Positions 35,295 through 44,598 of a stretch of DNA of 64,000 nt are shown here, piece after piece. The DNA is taken from the NCBI RefSeq assembly GCF_031143425.1, contig NC_090446.1, forward strand, positions 1,023,515,066 to 1,023,579,065. The letters are read 5' to 3'. The notes beneath the pieces were generated by a model. That model was not told where the DNA came from. It searched no databases and saw only the letters and a program-made list of their open reading frames with translations. The first letter of the stretch is position 1. Each line of letters starts with the position of its first letter. This stretch comes from Pleurodeles waltl (lineage: Eukaryota; Chordata; Amphibia; Caudata; Salamandridae). The translations under genes and the position numbers were made by a program.

Positions 35295-35694
35295 GGGACG
35301 CGCATTGGAGGAGCCGGGAGGAGGTGTTGCAGGGCAAGGAGCCCTTTAATCATTCGTTGCGCTCCCGCCGTCGCGGGACGCGCATTGGAGGAGCCGGGAG
35401 GAGGTGCTGCAGGACAGGGAGCCCTTTAAACATTTGTTGCGCTCCTGCCGTCACGGGACGCGCATTGGAGGAGCCGGGAGGAGGTGCTGCAGGGCAAGGA
35501 GCCCTCTAAACATTCGTTGCGCTCCCGCCGTCGCGGGACGCGCATTGGAGTAGCCGGGAGGAGGTGCTGCAGGGCAAGGAGCCCTCTAAACATTCGTTGC
35601 GCTCCCACCGTCGCGGGACGCGCATTGGAGGAGCCGGGAGGAGGTGCTGCAGGGCAAGGAGCCCTTTAAACATTCGTTGCGCTCCCGGCGTCGC
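35295..35694 (+). repeat. LINE 5' tandem units, five copies of 80 bp
   Basis: Five head-to-tail units start at 35295, 35375, 35455, 35535 and 35615, each exactly 80 bp, beginning gggacgcgcattggag and containing gagccgggaggaggtg, caaggagccct and gttgcgctcc. Copies differ at only a few bases. They sit at the extreme 5' end of the LINE, before the ORF1 start at 36165, and are CpG-rich. By analogy with the tandem promoter monomers of mouse L1 they may form an internal promoter. This function is inferred, not shown. Confidence 0.85.
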
Positions 35695-36164
35695 GGGATG
35701 CGCGCGGGCGGCGCCCGGGCAAAGCCCGGGCCAAGGGCGGGCCCGTCCTTAGCCCGTCAGAGACCGGAGGAGGCTGGGCTGGGCCCCCTCTCTTTCACCT
35801 GCAGTAAGAGATCTACTTGTTATTCAAGAGTGTATAGATTATAGCACTATTCTACATTTACTAAATTAAGAAGCCTATTCTTTACTCAGCCCTTCCTTCA
35901 TTAGTCCCTCCTCTAAGTTATCCCACCGTAACTGCAATTTGGACATAACTCGGGGGGTTCCACTAAATAAGTTTATAGAAGCACGTCATTCAAGGGGAGG
36001 AGCAGACAGGGCAGGAGCCCTTAAACTTTGTTTGCGCCCGTCCTGAGACCGGAGGCAGGGCCAGTTACTCCAGTGACAGGACACTGAACTCATAAGAAAG
36101 GGAGCTGTCTTCCCTTTCTTTTTTCTTTTACCACTGTATTTTGTGTTACGGGCATCTTCCCAAT
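35695..36164 (+). mobile_element. Rest of the LINE 5' untranslated region
   Basis: This stretch runs from the last tandem unit through a very GC-rich segment (gcgcgggcggcgcccgggc near 35701) to the ORF1 start. A weak echo of the tandem unit (ggcaggagcccttaaactttgtttgcgccc-like) lies near 36010-36040. No other gene is present. Confidence 0.65.
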
Positions 36165-36179
36165 ATGGGGAAAAGAAAG
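36165..36179 (+). CDS. LINE ORF1, first five codons (interrupted)
   Basis: An ATG at 36165 opens a frame of five codons (MGKRK) up to 36179, where the family A LTR element begins. The last five bases, GAAAG, are the target duplication. The same frame resumes at 44599 after the LTR element and its second GAAAG. The join is in frame with the ORF1 body at 44662-46005, so this is the natural start of ORF1. The alternative is a start within the body, but no ATG exists near its 5' edge. The basic start would fit an RNA-binding ORF1 protein. Confidence 0.75.
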
Positions 36180-37199
36180 TGTTGAACCTGACTTTTTGAC
36201 AGGGACATCCCCAAACTTTTTGCCTCCTTCCTCCTATTTTTTCTGATCTGTCGTTGTTGGCTTTTGACCTCTGGGCACTTTACCACTGCTAACCAGTGCT
36301 AAAGTGCATACGCTCTCTGTGTAAATTGTACTACTGATTGGTTTATCCATGATTGACTATTTAATTTACTTGTAAGTCCCTGGTAGAGTGCACTACCTGT
36401 GCCTAGGGCAGGTAGATTAAATGCTACTAGTGGGCCTGCAGCACTGGTTGTGCCACCCACCTCAGTAGCCCCTTAACCTTGTCTCAGGCCTGCCATTGCA
36501 AGGCCTGTGTGTGCAGTTTCACTGCCACTTCCACTTGGCATTTAAAGGTACTTGCCAAGCCTAGAACTCCCCTTTTTCTATACATAAGTCACCCCTAATG
36601 TGTGCCCTAGGTAACCCCTAGAGCAGGGTGCTGTGTGGGTAAAAGGCAGGACATGTACTTGTGTAGTTATATGTCCTGGTAGTGTAAAACTCCTAAATTC
36701 ATTTTTACACTACTGTGAGGCCTGCTCCCTTCATAGGCTAACATTGGGGCTGCTCTCATACATTGTTGAAGTGGCAGCTGCTGATCTGAAAGGAGCAGGA
36801 AGGTCATATTTAGTATGGCCAGAATGGTAATATAAAATCCTGCTAACTGGTGAAGTCGGATTTATTATTACTATTCTAGAAATGCCACTTTTAGAAAGTG
36901 AGCATTTCTTTGCACTAAAATCTTGTTGTGCCCTTCAATCCACGTCTGGCTAGGTTTAGTTGTCAGCTCCTTGTGCATTCACTCAGACACACCCCAAACA
37001 CAGGGTACTCAGCCTCACTTGCATATATCTGCATTTTGAATGGGTCTTCCTGGGCTGGGAGGGTGGAGGGCCTGCCCTCACACAAAGGACTGCCACACCC
37101 TCTACTGGGACTCTGGCAGACAGGATTGAGCTGAAAGGGGGCTTGGTGCATTTCTTAGAGACTCTTTGAAGTCACCCCCACTTCAAAGGCACAACTTAG

Positions 37200-37206
37200 T
37201 ATAAAA
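37200..37206 (+). promoter_or_regulatory. TATA box of the family A 5' LTR
   Basis: TATAAAA is followed by cagggcctctgccc. The same site occurs in the old copy at 50809 and as TATAAGA at 7944. It probably drives transcription of the element from the 5' LTR. The corresponding segment is deleted in the 3' LTR. Confidence 0.6.
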
Positions 37207-37562
37207 CAGGGCCTCTGCCCTACCTCATCAGACACTTGCTGGAGAAGAAACCTGAACCAGAAACTACATCCTGCCAAGAAGAACTGCCTGGCTGCTCAAA
37301 GGACTCACCTGTCTGCTTTCTACAAAGGACTGCTGCCTTTCTGTTGCCCTGCTGCCTTGCTGAACTCTTGTCTGGCTGTGAAAGTGCTCTCCAAGGGCTT
37401 GGATAGAGCTTGCCTCCTGTTCCTTGAAGTCTCAGGACCAAAAAGACTTCTCTCTTCCTCTTGGACGCTCCGTGCGCCAAACTTTTCGACGCACAGCTTG
37501 TTCCGCGGCAAGAAAAACGCCGCACACCGACGCTGATCAACGTGACGCCTTCGGGATGACCG

Positions 37563-37810
37563 AAACTTTGACGCACGGCCTCGCAAGGACAACGCTGCCC
37601 GACTTCACAGGAGAAATCGACGCGACGCCTGCCGTGAGATCAAAACTTTGACGCACAGCCTCGCAAGGACAACGGCGCCCGACTCCGCAGGAGAAATCAA
37701 CGCGACGCCTGCCGTGAGATCAAAACTTTGACGCACGGCCTCGCAAGGACAACGCCGCCCGACTCCGCAGGAGAAATCGACACGACGCCTGCCGTGAGAT
37801 CGAAACTTCA
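37563..37810 (+). repeat. 80-bp GACGC-rich tandem repeats in the LTR
   Basis: The block aaactttgacgcac(g/a)gcctcgcaaggacaac recurs at 37563, 37643 and 37723, with a diverged fourth copy at 37803, so the period is exactly 80 bp. The 3' LTR has the same array at about 43723-43970. The older copy at 51170-51260 has only one to two units, so the array expanded in the younger lineage. GACGC recurs many times and could be a protein-binding site. Confidence 0.8.
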
Positions 37811-38634
37811 ACGCGCAGCCCCGCAGAACGACGCGCATCCGGAAAACAAGCAGGAAAATCCACGCACAGACCTGGGACATCTGGTAATCCCCGCGACCCA
37901 CAGAAAGAGACTGTCCGCGCGCCGGAAAACGACGCCCGACTTCCCCGCGTGGAAAATAACGACGCAAGTCCGTGTGTGCTGGGGAGAAATCGACGCACAC
38001 ACCCTTTTTCCATGCACCTCTTCCTTTGTGGCCCTCTGAGGAGATTTTCCACCAGAAACCAGGTACTTTGTGTTTGAAAGAGACTCTGTTTACTTTCTAA
38101 AGACTTAAGACACTTTATATCACTTTTCAGTGATATCTTTACAAATTCATATTGCAACTTTGATTGTTTTGACCTGAAGATACCCAGATAAATATTATAT
38201 ATTTTTCTAAACACTGTGTGGTGTATTTTTGTGGTGTTATGCTATGGTGTTGTATGATTTATTGCACAAATGCTTTACACATTTCCTTCTAAGTTAAGCC
38301 TGACTGCTCTTGCCAAGCTACCGGAGGGTGAGCACAGGCTGATTTTGGATTGTGTGTGACTTACCCTGACTAGAGTGAGGGTTCTTGCTTGGACAGAGGG
38401 CAACCTGACTGCCAACCAAAAACCCCATTTCTAACATTGGTGATCGGCGGTGAGGATAGGACTTGTGTTTGTGCAGTGACATACAGTAGCTAAGTATTTC
38501 ACTACCTACCCACAGTTGAAGGTCAACTTGATTTTTCATCTTTTTTTGGCTTTTGGTTCTCTGATGTCCTCCTGGATATACTATTGATATTTTGGACTTT
38601 GGATTTTGGTTTTTGCTAGTAAGATCTTATCAGA

Positions 38635-38820
38635 ATGGGATTGCTTACCTACTCATTCTTTGTTCGTACTGACCACCTCACTAAGGCTGACCTAAGGAAG
38701 CTTTGCAGACAATGGGGCCTTCCTATAGCAAGCAGATCTACTAAAGCGGAGATGCTACATGCCTACATAGTCTGGGGGAGGAAAGATGGGCAGAGAGAGA
38801 GGCAGCAAGAAACCAAATGA
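38635..38820 (+). CDS. Small SAP-like ORF of the LTR element
   Basis: This 61-codon ORF starts at the first ATG about 200 bp after the 5' LTR. It contains LTKADLRKLCRQWGLP followed by SRSTKAEMLHAYI. That helix-turn-helix pattern (L..dLR..C...GLP......K.eml) resembles a SAP-like fold as found at the start of some retrotransposon gag proteins. It ends in a TGA whose bases overlap the ATG of the next ORF as ATGA (38817-38820). The stop is followed by CTA, a context known to be leaky. Role: probably the N-terminal part of a gag-like product. Function is inferred only from motif style and position. Confidence 0.6.
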   Translation: MGLLTYSFFVRTDHLTKADLRKLCRQWGLPIASRSTKAEMLHAYIVWGRKDGQRERQQETK

Positions 38821-41800
38821 CTAAGTACCCCTCAGAAGAGGAGGAGGACTACACACATGAGGAGGAAGACTACTCAGATGAGGAGGAAGACTACTCAGAG
38901 TTGGACAGTGACCCAGAAATAGATGAATGGCTCCGAGGTCAAAGGTGACAGGAGCAACAATTAGAGGAGTATCTTGCAGAGGTTGAGGCAAAAAGACTCT
39001 TAGCCCTGGAAGAAGAAAAGATTGCAGCTCAAGAGCTGAGCTGTAAAGAGCTGAAACTGGAGACCGGAAGGGCTGAGTCCAGTTCAGATGATGGCAGCAA
39101 AAATCTTGCATCTAGTACTGCTGAAGAAGGGCACAAGCCCAGAGATGTGGTGCCCAACTTAAAGAAGGGAGTTGACACACCCCAGGCGGTTCAAGGGTAT
39201 GAGGTAGTTCCCGTTATGCACAGGGTCCCTGAGAAGGATTGGGGAACTGGCACAGGGAGTCATATTCCTACTGGGGGGAGGGACACTTTACTGACTCTAG
39301 CAGAGAGTGACAGAGAAAAGGGTTCCCCCCTGGTGGACGTCCTGGATATAGAGTGTAGAGACATCCCAGAAGAGTATGGGTTGAGTGTCAGGGACAGACA
39401 GATACTGTCTCACCAGTCTCAGGAGGGTGAAGTAGAGTGCTTTTCCAAGGTTGAGTTACTGGGTGTTTGGGTGAAGGGTACTGTGGTTAATACATGTGAA
39501 GGGCAGAGTGATGTAATTGCTGGAGAGCATATGTCTGGTCCTTATTTTCCAGAGCTACGCCAACACCAGGTGGAGTGTGAGTTCTCTGACCCCAGGGAAC
39601 TTACAATGGAGGCAGACTTCTGGGTGAGTACCAGAGAGTCTGAAGAGGCATTTGGGGGTGCTCCTGAAGGGAGTGGTCTAGTTGGTTCCCAACCGAGTGT
39701 GGTGGGAAAGGATTGTAGTGTCCCAGGTAGGTCCCAGGTCCTAGAGGGTTCCATGAGGGAACACCAGGAAGGAAGCCTAGCCTGTACCGTAGGGCCACCT
39801 TTTGAGGGAAGCCCCGCAGTGTCAGAAGAACTTGAGGGGGTGACTGTAGCCAGCATCCCAACAGTTCTGGTGTCTGGCAGTACCCCTCCTAGTGAGGGGG
39901 TGCAGAAGTCCAGACATAGGGTTGAGAGGGGGTTGCAGACCCCAGTGGAGGACTTTGAGAGTCAGGGGACAGCTCTGAGAGCAGAGCCCCCCAGGAATGA
40001 CCCAGGTGAAACCGTTTCTGGTTTGGGGGAAACCCAGACTCTGCAGGATGGGCAGAGGTCGGGAGACCTGCGCCAACCAGACTCTTGTGTGGCCCTTGGG
40101 GACGGTGTGTCCCTGGTGGGGGGTGAGAGTGCCCTCCAGGAAGTCCTGGCATGCCAGGCAAAGATTCAACCTCAGGGTGATGACTCTGGGTTGGATACCC
40201 AGGTTCAGAGGTTAAACTCTGACCTGGTGGGCGGTAGATGTGCCACCCAAGAAGTCCTGCTGTGTCAGGCAATTGTCCAACCTCAGGGTGTTGACTCTAG
40301 GTTGGATGACCAGTTTCAGAGGTTAAACTCTGACCTGGTGGGGGGTAGGTGTGCCCCCCAGAAAGTCCTGGCGTGCCAGGCAATTGTCCAACCTCGGGGT
40401 GTTGACCCTGGGTTGGATGACCAGGTTCAGAGGTTAAACTCTGACCTGGTGGGGGGTAGGTGTGCCCCCCAGAAAGTCCTGGCGTGCCAGGCAATTGCCC
40501 AACCTCAGGGTGGTGACCCTGGGTTGGGGAACCAGGCTCAGAGGGTAAACTCTGACCTGGTGGGAGGTAGGTGTGCCTCCCTGGAAGTCCTGGCCTGCCA
40601 GGCAAAGATTCAACCTCAGGGTGATGACTCTGGGTTGGATACCCAGGTTCAGAGGTTAAACTCTGACCTGGTGGGAGGTAGATGTGCCACCCAAGAAGTC
40701 CTGCTGTGTCAGGCAATTGTCCAACCTCAGGGTGTTGACTCTAGGTTGGATGACCAGTTTCAGAGGTTAAACTCTGACCTGGTGGGGGGTAGGTGTGCCC
40801 CCCAGAAAGTCCTGGCGTGCCAGGCAATTGTCCAACCTCAGGGTGTTGACCCTGGGTTGGATGACCAGGTTCAGAGGTTAAACTCTGACCTGGTGGGGGG
40901 TAGGTGTGCCCCCCAGAAAGTCCTGGCGTGCCAGGCAATTGCCCAACCTCAGGGTGGTGACCCTGGGTTTGGGAACCAGGCTCAGAGGGTAAACTCTGAC
41001 CTGGTGGGAGGTAGGTGTTCCTCCCTGGAAGTCCTGGCCTGCCAGGCAATGGTTCAACTTCAGGGTGGTGACTCTGGGTTGGCTAACCGGGTTCAGAGGT
41101 TAAACTCTGACCTGGTGGGGGGTAGGTGTGCCCCCCAGAAAGTCCTGGCGTGCCAGGCAATTGTTCAACCTCAGGGTGGTGACCCTGGGTTGGAGAACCA
41201 GGTTCAGAGGTTAACCTCTGACCTGGTGGGAGGTAGGCGTGCCTCCCAGAAAGTCCTGGTGTGCCAGGCAGTTGGCCAACCTCAGGGTGGTGACTCTGGG
41301 TTGGATACCCAGGTTCAGAGGTTAAACTCTGACCTGGTGGGGGGTAGGTGGGCCCCCCAGAAAGTCCTGGCGTGCCAGGCAATTGCCCAACCTCAGGGTG
41401 GTGACCCTGGGTTGGGGAACCAGGCTCAGAGGTTAAACTCTGACCTGGTGGGAGGTAGGTGTGCCTCCCAGAAAGTCCTGGTGCGCCAGGCAATTGTTCA
41501 ACTTCAGGGTGGTGACTCTGAGTTGAATGGCCCAGTTCAGAGGTTAAACTCTGACCTGGTGGAGGGTCAGTGCGCCCTCCAGGAAGTCCTGGCATGCCAG
41601 GCAATTGTTCAACTTCAGGGTGGTGACTCTGAGTTGAATGGTCAGGTGCAGAGGTTAAGCTTTGACCTGGTGGGGGCTAAGTGTGCCTCCCAGAAAGTCC
41701 TGGTTTGCCAGGCAGTGATCCAGTCTGAGGGTACAGACCCTGGGCTGGAAGACCAGGTTCAGGGCGTCCCCCCGGACCTGGAGGGAGGGGCTACTGATAA

Positions 41801-42254
41801 CAGTGCCCCTACCATGTTGTCTTCTGAGGAGGCCACTCCTAGTTGGAGGGTGCTGGACCCCAGAAGGGAGGGCAGGGGGAGGGAAGCCTCACCCCGGGCC
41901 CTAGTCCAACCTGAAGGTACAGACCCCAGGTTGGAGGGCCAGTTGCAGGTTAACAGCCCTGCACTGGTGGAGGAATGGTACAGGGCGACTTCTGTAAGCA
42001 CCCTGACCATGTTGGACTCTGGGAGTACCGCTCCAGGAGGGAGGGTACAGAGCCCCAGAGGGGAGGACCAGGTTCAGGCTGTCATCCCTGACCTGGTGGA
42101 AGGGAGAGTGGTTAAAGGGTGCCCAGCACCTGGGGCTACCGCCCCCCACTCTCCACAGCCACAGTGGTTGGAGAGCTTTGAGAGGCCTGGGGCCTGGCTC
42201 TCATCCCTGGCAGCTGTCAGTAATCACTGTGGCTTGCTGTCCGGGTGGACATAG
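38817..42254 (+). CDS. Long gag-like ORF with 37-residue repeats
   Basis: From the ATG at 38817 the frame codes an acidic segment (repeated EEEDYS) to an in-frame TGA at 38946-38948. After that it continues unbroken to 42254, about 1145 codons in all, 1035 of them from 39147. After the TGA comes a Q/E/K-rich helix (QQLEEYLAEVEAKRLLALEE), probably a coiled coil. From about 40110 to 41780 there are about fifteen repeats of 37 residues (NSDLVGGRC, QKVLACQAI, Q.QGGD.GL, QVQRL). The tail is rich in P, G and E. I find no zinc knuckle, protease, RT, RNase H or integrase. In a two-LTR element the only long ORF next to the leader is most likely gag-derived, but no domain proves it. The single TGA may be a mutation or a readthrough site. 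Confidence 0.6.
40110..41780 (+). repeat. Coding tandem repeats of 111 bp, about 15 copies
   Basis: The block gttaaactctgacctggtggg recurs every 111 bp (for example 40211, 40322 and 40433). Each unit codes 37 residues, so the frame is kept. A higher-order duplication of four units (444 bp) is visible: the unusual caaagattcaacctcagg variant at 40159 reappears at 40603, followed by the same variants in the same order. Outer units at both ends are more diverged. The period being a multiple of three and the absence of stops suggest selection for, or recent loss of constraint on, the coding frame. Confidence 0.9.
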
Positions 42255-42595
42255 TTATCCCTGGGGAGGGGACAAGTGTCACACCCCGGGGGTAGAGTGG
42301 GCAACACCACTGTGTTGGTCATGGTGGTACTTTCTTGCTCCTGGGATACATCTGTGAGCAAAGTAAGGTTAGGTGCTGCACAGATGGGATCCGCAGGTAA
42401 GCAGAAAGGTTCCCCTTGGGTTGGCTTAGTGGGCCCTGAGAGTATGGACAGAGTGATCCAATTGGAGTCAGGAAGGCGAAGAACTGGAGCATGCCCCTGC
42501 TGTTGTGGGCCTGGGTCCTTGTTCTGTCGCCTCAAACAGGGAAGTACATCAGGATAGTGATTGTTCTCCCCTGGCTTTAGGCTGGTAGGGGATCA
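42255..42595 (+). other. LTR element: region between ORF and 3' LTR
   Basis: Non-coding in the sense frame of the ORF, with scattered stops. Just before the 3' LTR is ggctggtaggggatca, a weak purine-rich tract where the plus-strand primer would be expected. No polymerase or envelope-like sequence is seen. Confidence 0.55.
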
Positions 42596-44593
42596 TGTTG
42601 GACCTGGCTTTTTGACAGGGACATCCCCAAACTTTTTGCCTCCTTCCTCCTATTTTTTCTGATCTGTTGTTGTTGGCTTTTGACCTCTGGGCACTTTACC
42701 ACTGCTAACCAGTGCTAAAGTGCATATGCTCTCTGTGTAAATTGTACTACTGATTGGTTTATCCATGATTGACTATTTAATTTACTTGTAAGTCCCTGGT
42801 AGAGTGCACTACCTGTGCCTAGGGCAGGTAGATTAAATGCTACTAGTGGGCCTGCAGCACTGGTTGTGCCACCCACCTCAGTAGCCCCTTAACCTTGTCT
42901 CAGGCCTGCCATTGCAAGGCCTGTGTGTGCAGTTTCACTGCCACTTCGACTTGGCATTTAAAGGTACTTGCCAAGCCTAGAACTCCCCTTTTTCTATACA
43001 TAAGTCACCCCTAATGTGTGCCCTAGGTAACCCCTAGAGCAGGGTGCTGTGTGGGTAAAAGGCAGGACATGTACTTGTGTGGTTATATGTCCTGGTAGTG
43101 TAAAACTCCTAAATTCATTTTTACACTACTGTGAGGCCTGCTCCCTTCATAGGCTAACATTGGGGCTGCTCTCATACATTGTTGAAGTGGCAGCTGCTGA
43201 TCTGAAAGGAGCAGGAAGGTCATATTTAGTATGGCCAGAATGGTAATATAAAATCCTGCTAACTGGTGAAGTCGGATTTAATATTACTATTCTAGAAATG
43301 CCACTTTTAGAAAGTGAGCATTTCTTTGCACTAAAATCTTGTTGTACCCTTCAATCCACGTCTGGCTAGGTTTAGTTGTCAGCTCCTTGTGCATTCACTC
43401 AGACACATCCCAAACACAGGGTACTCAGCCTCACTTGCATACATCTGCATTTTGAATGGGTCTTCCTGGGCTGGGAGGGTGGAGGGCCTGCCCTCACACA
43501 AAGGACTGCCACACCCCCTACTGGGACTCTGGCAGACAGGATTGAGCTGAAAGGGGGCTTGGTGCATTTCTTAGAGACTCTTTGAAGTCTCAGGACCAAA
43601 AAGACTTCTCTCTTCCTCTTGGACGCTCCGTGCGCCGAACTTTTCGACGCACAGCTTGTTCCGCGGCAAGAAAAACGCCGCACACAGACGCTGATCAACG
43701 CGACGCCTTGGGGACGACCGAAACTTTGACGAACGGCCTCGCAAGGACAACGCTGCCCGACTTCACGGGAGAAATCGACGCGACTCCTGCCGTGAGATCA
43801 AAACTTTGACGCACGGCCTCGCAAGGACAACGCCGCCCGACTCCACAGGAGAAATCGACGCAACGCCTGCCGTGAGATCAAAACTTTGACGCACGGCCTC
43901 GCAAGGACAACGCCGCCCGACTCCGCAGGAGAAATCGACGCAACGCCTGCCGTGAGATTGAAACTTCGACGCGCAGCCCCGCAGAACGACGCGCATCCGG
44001 AAAACAAGCAGGAAAATCCACGCACAGACCCGGGACATCTGGTAATCCCGCGACCCACAGAAAGAGACTGTCCACGCGCCGGAAAACGACGCCCGACTTC
44101 CCAGCGTGGAAAATAACGACGCAAGTCCGTGTGTGCTGGGGAGAAATCGACGCACACACCCTTTTTCCATGCACCTCTTCCTTTGTGGCCCTCTGAGGAG
44201 ATTTTCCACCAGAAACCAGGTACTTTGTGTTTGAAAGAGACTCTGTTTACTTTCTAAAGACTTAAGACACTTTATATCACTTTTCAGTGATATCTTTACA
44301 AATTCATATTGCAACTTTGATCGTTTTGACCTGAAGATACCCAGATAAATATTATATATTTTTCTAAACACTGTGTGGTGTATTTTTGTGGTGTTATGCT
44401 ATGGTGTTGTATGATTTATTGCACAAATGCTTTACACATTGCCTTCTAAGTTAAGCCTGACTGCTCGTGCCAAGCTACCGGAGGGTGAGCACAGGCTGAT
44501 TTTGGATTGTGTGTGACTTACCCTGACTAGAGTGAGGGTTCTTGCTTGGACAGAGGGCAACCTGACTGCCAACCAAAAACCCCATTTCTAACA
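42596..44593 (+). mobile_element. 3' LTR of the family A retrotransposon
   Basis: This LTR begins TGTTGGACCTGG and ends CATTTCTAACA (1998 bp). It is followed by GAAAG (44594-44598), matching GAAAG at 36175-36179 before the 5' LTR. Compared with the 5' LTR it lacks 258 bp between two TTGAAGTC copies (5' LTR 37166-37173 and 37424-37431), with one copy kept at the join near 43582-43589. The lost part includes the TATA box. As both LTRs are copied from one template at insertion, the loss came afterwards. Confidence 0.9.
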
Positions 44594-44598
44594 GAAAG

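Larger units (their letters stand above)
36180..38436 (+). mobile_element. 5' LTR of the family A retrotransposon
   Basis: This LTR begins TGTTGAACCTG and ends CATTTCTAACA (2257 bp). Its partner is 42596-44593. Differences between them in the aligned parts are few (for example gaacctg/ggacctg at the start), so insertion was fairly recent. It contains the TATAAAA at 37200, a run of 80-bp GACGC-rich repeats at about 37563-37810 and the conserved gttaagcctgactgctc end. Directly after it comes ttggtgatcggcggtgagg, where a primer-binding site starting TGG would lie; the tRNA is not identified. Open frames on either strand (for example 37720-38214 minus) are not genes. Confidence 0.9.

Noticed and set aside
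37220..38214. Opposing open frames in the LTRs (also 43582-44371 and 50929-51690)
   Set aside because: They recur wherever the GACGC-rich LTR segment occurs, on both strands, with no domain and no agreement in length among copies.
38437..38456. Naming the primer-binding site and tRNA for the family A element
   Set aside because: The sequence after the LTR begins with a TGG at a suitable place, but I could not match it with confidence to a particular tRNA 3' end.
40297..41604. Antisense open frames of 102-173 codons in the 111-bp repeats
   Set aside because: They mirror the sense repeats: a stop-free antisense frame is repeated by the array. The sense frame is longer and continuous with non-repeat sequence.
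42276..42557. Possible envelope or pol remnant before the 3' LTR
   Set aside because: The open frame of about 93 codons has no membrane segment, catalytic motif or known signature.
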